From an uncultured Roseiflexaceae bacterium (GTDB taxonomy: Bacteria > Chloroflexota > Chloroflexia > Chloroflexales > Roseiflexaceae): a DNA stretch of 9,793 bases. The stretch is from the NCBI GenBank assembly GCA_903932805.1, contig CAIZHO010000387.1, positions 1-9,793 of the forward strand. The letters are read 5' to 3'. Within the stretch, counting starts at the first letter, position 1, and each line of letters starts with the position of its first letter. A program made the position numbers and the translations under genes. This document shows, piece by piece, positions 6,262-9,793 of this stretch. The notes under the pieces were generated by a model. That model was not told the DNA's origin, searched no databases, and was given only the letters and a program-made list of their open reading frames with translations.

Positions 6262-7452
6262 TTACTGCGTCGACGCTATCGATTGTTTTATTGGGAGTTT
6301 GCGCGCAATGGTGAGCGAAACGACAATCATAAGTCCACCCGCGATGGTAAACGACGTTGTGTAGTCCCAAGCGCCGACGATAAATCCGCCTACGCTTGCC
6401 CCGACCACGCCACCGAGTGCTGCAACGGTGTGATATAGCCCTGCGTAGCGCCCACGGCGTTGCCGCAATCCGAGTTCTGTGGCGACGAGCAACGCAGGCG
6501 TCTCGTAGCTCGAAAAACTAAGTGAACGGAACATCTGCAATGGCACAATCCCCCATGTCGGCGCAATGAGGCGATAGAGGACATACACAAGCCCTTGCCC
6601 AATCAGTCCACTCATCAAGAGTGGACGTCGCCCCCAGCGGTCGGCTAACATACCAGCGAGTGCGAGGCCGGGCACTTCACCGAGTGCTGCCAGTGCCCAC
6701 AACGCACTAATACTGCTCTGGGGATACCCCAATGTATGCATCATCCCCGGCCACTGCCACGCAACTGCACCCATCCCATAAAACCAAATAAACACCACAC
6801 CAAAGAACATCATGGCATGGCGCCGATCAGTATGTGTATCGACGGGGTCGGCAGGTGTCGAATCAGCATCTCTTGCAGGTTTTGTGGCCTCTCGTATCCC
6901 GATGGTGGCAAAGCAGCCGAGGCCTTGGAGCAGCGCCGCAATAGCAATCGGCACCCACAGTCCATACCCGTCTGCAATGAACCCACCGGTCACCGCTGTC
7001 AGCGCAAAGGCCAGCGAACCGGTCATCCGAAACATGCCCAACAGGCGCCCACGTGAAGTGTCGTCCTCAATCAGGTCGCCGACCAACGCAAGGTTACCCG
7101 CACTAAATCCGGCACTCGCTATACCAATACAGACTTGTGCAATGAGCAACACCGCAACTTGTTGCAGAAATGCAACGGTACATAAACTCAGTGCAGATAA
7201 CGCAAGCGCTATCATGATGATTGGGCGTCGCCGACCAAGCATGTCGGATCCGGCTCCCCATATGTACGGCGCTACCAGAGACCCTGCTTGCTGTGCGGCA
7301 AACAGCAATCCTACTGTAGCAGGCGTAGCCCCCAAAGAACCAAAGTGATTCGCCATCAACGGTATGGTAAGGCCATTTGACGCAAAAAGACTTGCTTGGC
7401 TGAGTGCCAAAAAGCGCAACGAACGAGCATTAGCGGTACGCGCAGTGAACAT
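6262..7452 (-). CDS. MFS transporter
   Basis: Complete 12-helix major facilitator superfamily permease of 396 residues from ATG 7452. Motif A appears in both halves: GAGSDMLGRRR (66-76) in loop 2-3 and GMLADRWGRRP (267-277) in loop 8-9, consistent with the internal duplication of the family. DDTSRGRLLGMFR (130-142) marks loop 4-5. A polar central loop covers about 186-212. The frame is also open to ATG 7500, directly after the TGA of the frame-corrected ATL gene (TGAATG), giving a 16-residue His-rich extension; no Shine-Dalgarno sequence precedes 7500 and only a weak GGAA precedes 7452, so the start is not settled. It heads the probable operon with two Gfo/Idh/MocA oxidoreductases, 37 bases to the next gene, which suggests uptake of their sugar-type substrate. 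Substrate and coupling ion cannot be read from sequence. Confidence 0.9.
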   Translation of the reverse strand: MFTARTANARSLRFLALSQASLFASNGLTIPLMANHFGSLGATPATVGLLFAAQQAGSLVAPYIWGAGSDMLGRRRPIIMIALALSALSLCTVAFLQQVAVLLIAQVCIGIASAGFSAGNLALVGDLIEDDTSRGRLLGMFRMTGSLAFALTAVTGGFIADGYGLWVPIAIAALLQGLGCFATIGIREATKPARDADSTPADPVDTHTDRRHAMMFFGVVFIWFYGMGAVAWQWPGMMHTLGYPQSSISALWALAALGEVPGLALAGMLADRWGRRPLLMSGLIGQGLVYVLYRLIAPTWGIVPLQMFRSLSFSSYETPALLVATELGLRQRRGRYAGLYHTVAALGGVVGASVGGFIVGAWDYTTSFTIAGGLMIVVSLTIARKLPIKQSIASTQ

Positions 7453-7500
7453 GACAAATTCCACAGGGTGAATGTGCCCTATCGTAGCATGAAAGTGCAT

Positions 7501-7798
7501 TCAATCGAGGATTGGTTGCCAGAACGCAGTGGTCATTTCTACGAGTCCGGTCGCGCGCATTATCACCCCTTCGCTCCGCAGTATTTCTTCTTGTAGACGC
7601 ACTTCTGGCGAAGTAATCCGCCCACTCAGAGACTACACGCCACCAGGGGATTGTCGACGGGCAACGCGCCATTAGCCACCCTACGCCGCGTGCCCCGCGC
7701 GGTACCACCACGATACGGGCAATCGCTCCGTAGGTGGTTACTTTTCCCTCAGGAATGCGCGCTACAACGGCATACACGCCAACAAAAGGTATACTCAC
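7501..7798 (-). pseudogene. Alkyltransferase-like (ATL) protein, MGMT DNA-binding domain family, frameshifted
   Basis: ATL proteins bind O6-alkylguanine in DNA and direct it to nucleotide excision repair. From GTG 7798 the first frame reads VYAVVARIPEGKVTTYGAIA, then RGARGVG (34-40) and IPWWRVVS (50-57). The alkyl-acceptor Cys of MGMT (PCHR) is Trp here, as in ATLs. After residue 57 the sequence stops resembling the family in that frame. The neighbouring frame continues LSGRITSPEVRLQEEILRSE and ends WQPILD with TGA at 7501-7503. The switch lies at 7628-7633 and needs two extra bases; GTCTCTCTGAGT, with one more CT, would restore a 99-residue protein of normal ATL length. Uncorrected, the first frame runs past the MFS start to 7430. 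GAGG (7805-7808) lies 6 bases before the GTG. A real mutation and a sequencing or assembly error fit equally well. Confidence 0.78.
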
Positions 7799-7804
7799 TG
7801 CAAA

Positions 7805-7808
7805 CCTC
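7805..7808 (-). promoter_or_regulatory. Ribosome binding site supporting the GTG start of the ATL gene
   Basis: GAGG on the minus strand, 6 bases before GTG 7798. This places the start a few residues before the conserved VYAVV strand; upstream ATGs at 7831 and 7906 lack comparable sites and would add residues foreign to the family. Confidence 0.55.
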
Positions 7809-7811
7809 GCA

Positions 7812-7820
7812 TGGTACAAT
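7812..7820 (+). promoter_or_regulatory. Candidate extended -10 promoter of the class A PBP gene
   Basis: TGGTACAAT matches the extended -10 form TGnTATAAT with one mismatch. Predicted transcription start near 7827 leaves a leader of about 26 bases with GGAG at 7838-7841 before ATG 7853. The -35 region (TACTCA, 7792-7797) is poor, as often in extended -10 promoters. It overlaps the translation-start region of the divergent ATL gene. Confidence 0.4.
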
Positions 7821-7852
7821 CTACACAGCATCTTCCCGGAGTACCACGCACT

Positions 7853-9793
7853 ATGCCTGAACATCGTCATAGACTGCACCGCCGTCGCAAAGGGCGCGAC
7901 GCACACAGCGCCCTGCCATTATCACGTATCCGCCAATCATCACGCGCCATCGGGGGCGGCGGTGCGTTCATTTCGCGTCTTTTCGTGGGTTGCTTTTCGG
8001 CGATTGTCGTCGTCTTTGTCATCTTGGGCATTGTCGGCTACGCGGCGTATGCATCACTCACCGCAGAGCTTCTCCCACGGCTCGAGACAATTCGTGGTCG
8101 AACAACCTTCGAGACGAGTCGGTTACTCGATCGAAATGGAGTCGTATTGTATGAATTCTTTGGTACGGGACGGCGTACCAAGGTCGGGCTCGCCAACGTA
8201 TCGAAGGATTTGATCAACGGGACGATTTCGATTGAAGACAAAACCTTCTACTCGAATCCAGGCGTAGACTACATCGGTATCGCGCGTGCAGCATTCTACA
8301 GCGCAACTGCGGGGGAAGTAGTGGGTGGTGGATCAACTATTTCGCAGCAAGTTATCAAACAAGTAGTGCTCACCGAACAAGAACGTTCTAATGACATCGA
8401 AAGCCGCATCCGCAGGAAGGTCGTCGAAGTCGTCCTCGCCCAAGAAATTTCGAACCAATATACCAAAGACGAAATTCTCGAGCTCTATGTCAATGAAATC
8501 TATTACGGCAATCTCGCCTACGGCATCGAAGCTGCCTCAAACACATACTTCAAAACAACCGCGGCACAATTGACCCTGCCACAAGCAGCACTCCTCGCAG
8601 GGATGCCACAGCTCCCGACCGCGTATGATCCGTACCTGTACACAGTCAATAACGTCATCCCCGGTATTTCACTGAATGCAGGTTGGCGCAACCCAAACTA
8701 TAACCTCGGTGACGAGACGAGCCCGACGAAGTGGCGTCAGATTGCCGTCTTGCGCCAAATGGTAGACAACGGCTATATCACCGAAGCCGCGGCCGTGGCA
8801 GCAGCGTCAGAAGATCTGCGTTTCGCAGGCGTCGAAGTCCCTATTAACGCACCACATTTCGTCTTCTATGTGCGACGTATGCTCGAAGAACAATACGGAC
8901 CACAATTCGCGACGCTGGGCTATTCGATCTATACCACCATTGATCTCGAACTCCAACAAACCGCCCAAAAAATCGCCACCGAACGTATCGCCGAGCTCGT
9001 TGACCGTAACATTCACAACGCCTCGGTCGTGGTGATGCAACCCAACACGGGCCAAATTCTTGCGATGGTCGGCAGCGTCGATTACAACCGTACCGAACAA
9101 ACCAATACCGCAGGATTTGAAGGCAATGTTCTCGACGGTCAGGTGAATGTAGCCACCAACCTGCGACAACCCGGGTCAGCACTCAAACCATTCAACTACA
9201 TGGCTGCCATGGAACGAGGGATGACCCCTGCCACGGTATTGTGGGATGTCGAAAAGACCTTCCCATCGATAGGCACTGAACGATATACCCCAAAAAACTA
9301 CAACGGCAAGTGGAATGGCCCACTGCGTATGCGTCAAGCACTCGCAAATTCACTCAACATGCCAGCGATTGACGCGCTCCGCTACGGAGGCATCAGCAAC
9401 CTCCTCGGCTTGCTTGATCGCGTCGGCATCAAATCACTTCAGCGTGGTGAAGGATTTTATGGCCTCGCACTGACCCTGGGGGGTGGAGAAGTGACCCCCC
9501 TTGAACTGACCGCCGCATACAACACGATAGCCAGCAATGGCATCTACTATGAACCCAAGGCGATTCTCAAAGTAGTCGACCCCAAGGGTGCAATCATCGA
9601 TCAACTGCAAACCCCGATTGGGATCCCTGCAGTCAAACCCGACATTGTCGGCATCATCGTCGACATGATGAGTGACGATACTGCGCGAGCGGCAATTTGG
9701 GGCACCAACAGCAAACTCAAATTGTCGCGCCCGGCAGGGGTCAAAACCGGAACATCGAATGACTGGCGCGATGCATGGGCTCTGGGGTACACA
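7853..9793 (+). CDS. Class A penicillin-binding protein (PBP1A-type), N-terminal part, runs off right edge
   Basis: Bifunctional peptidoglycan glycosyltransferase and DD-transpeptidase that polymerises and cross-links cell-wall glycan outside the membrane. The window holds 647 codons without a stop. A basic cytoplasmic tail (1-35, rich in Arg and His) precedes one membrane anchor (about 43-66). The GT51 domain shows EDKTFYSNPG (128-137, Glu128 catalytic), GGSTISQQ (159-166), RRKVVEVVLAQE (187-198) and ELYVNEIYYGN (210-220). The transpeptidase domain shows SALK with nucleophile Ser442 and Lys445, SLN (500-502) and KTGTS (631-635). All active-site motifs are therefore present before the right edge; only the C-terminal end is missing. 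Asn135 stands where many PBPs have His. ATG 7853 has GGAG at 7838-7841, a rather long 11-base spacing; an in-frame ATG at 7811 overlaps the likely -10 box and is less likely. The gene is divergent from the ATL gene, 54 bases apart. Confidence 0.96.
   Translation, partial: MPEHRHRLHRRRKGRDAHSALPLSRIRQSSRAIGGGGAFISRLFVGCFSAIVVVFVILGIVGYAAYASLTAELLPRLETIRGRTTFETSRLLDRNGVVLYEFFGTGRRTKVGLANVSKDLINGTISIEDKTFYSNPGVDYIGIARAAFYSATAGEVVGGGSTISQQVIKQVVLTEQERSNDIESRIRRKVVEVVLAQEISNQYTKDEILELYVNEIYYGNLAYGIEAASNTYFKTTAAQLTLPQAALLAGMPQLPTAYDPYLYTVNNVIPGISLNAGWRNPNYNLGDETSPTKWRQIAVLRQMVDNGYITEAAAVAAASEDLRFAGVEVPINAPHFVFYVRRMLEEQYGPQFATLGYSIYTTIDLELQQTAQKIATERIAELVDRNIHNASVVVMQPNTGQILAMVGSVDYNRTEQTNTAGFEGNVLDGQVNVATNLRQPGSALKPFNYMAAMERGMTPATVLWDVEKTFPSIGTERYTPKNYNGKWNGPLRMRQALANSLNMPAIDALRYGGISNLLGLLDRVGIKSLQRGEGFYGLALTLGGGEVTPLELTAAYNTIASNGIYYEPKAILKVVDPKGAIIDQLQTPIGIPAVKPDIVGIIVDMMSDDTARAAIWGTNSKLKLSRPAGVKTGTSNDWRDAWALGYT

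Noticed and set aside
5759..6364. Plus-strand open frame of 201 codons
   Set aside because: Antisense to the first oxidoreductase and the MFS end; Arg-rich low-complexity product typical of a shadow frame.
7430..7628. Uncorrected C-terminal continuation of the ATL frame to 7430
   Set aside because: Arg- and Cys-rich product with no family resemblance that overlaps the MFS start; the neighbouring frame holds the expected ATL C-terminus.
8807..9182. Two minus-strand open frames inside the PBP gene
   Set aside because: Antisense shadows of a clearly conserved PBP region with all catalytic motifs in the plus frame.

Overview
The window reads as an ordinary chromosomal stretch of a bacterium, with moderate GC and dense genes. 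I think a Chloroflexota (Chloroflexia-like) member is most likely. This is an inference from the gene mix and from the class A penicillin-binding protein, whose glycosyltransferase signature has Asn-Pro-Gly where proteobacterial enzymes usually have His-x-Gly. No rRNA, tRNA, IS element or CRISPR array is visible, and no non-coding gap exceeds about 185 bases.

Layout from left to right: (1) the N-terminal 281 residues of an MFS transporter, minus strand, running off the left edge. (2) A zinc-finger-less DnaJ/CbpA-type co-chaperone, minus strand, 62 bases upstream of that transporter. (3) A 184-base divergent intergenic region holding candidate promoters and a perfect 12-base palindrome. (4) A PIG-L/LmbE-family deacetylase, plus strand. 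(5) A BadF/BadG-type sugar kinase close to N-acetylglucosamine kinase, minus strand, meeting the deacetylase tail to tail. (6) Two different Gfo/Idh/MocA oxidoreductases, minus strand, overlapping by ATGA. (7) A complete MFS transporter, minus strand. (8) A short alkyltransferase-like (ATL, MGMT-related) gene, minus strand, broken by a frameshift. (9) A class A penicillin-binding protein on the plus strand, running off the right edge with all catalytic motifs present.

On the minus strand the order ATL - MFS - oxidoreductase - oxidoreductase looks like one transcription unit ending at a strong hairpin at 3852-3881. The kinase follows with its own ribosome binding site. Transporter, two sugar-type dehydrogenases, amino-sugar-type kinase and deacetylase together suggest uptake and conversion of an amino sugar, N-acetylated sugar or modified glycoside. 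The substrate cannot be read from sequence. PBP, DnaJ and ATL are housekeeping or repair genes flanking this block.

The most notable observations are the ATL frameshift, best explained by loss of one CT from a short CT run; the oxidoreductase with a roughly 40-residue insertion and QKP instead of EKP; and the sugar gene cluster as a candidate uncharacterised pathway. I see no clear evidence of a wholly new kind of system here.
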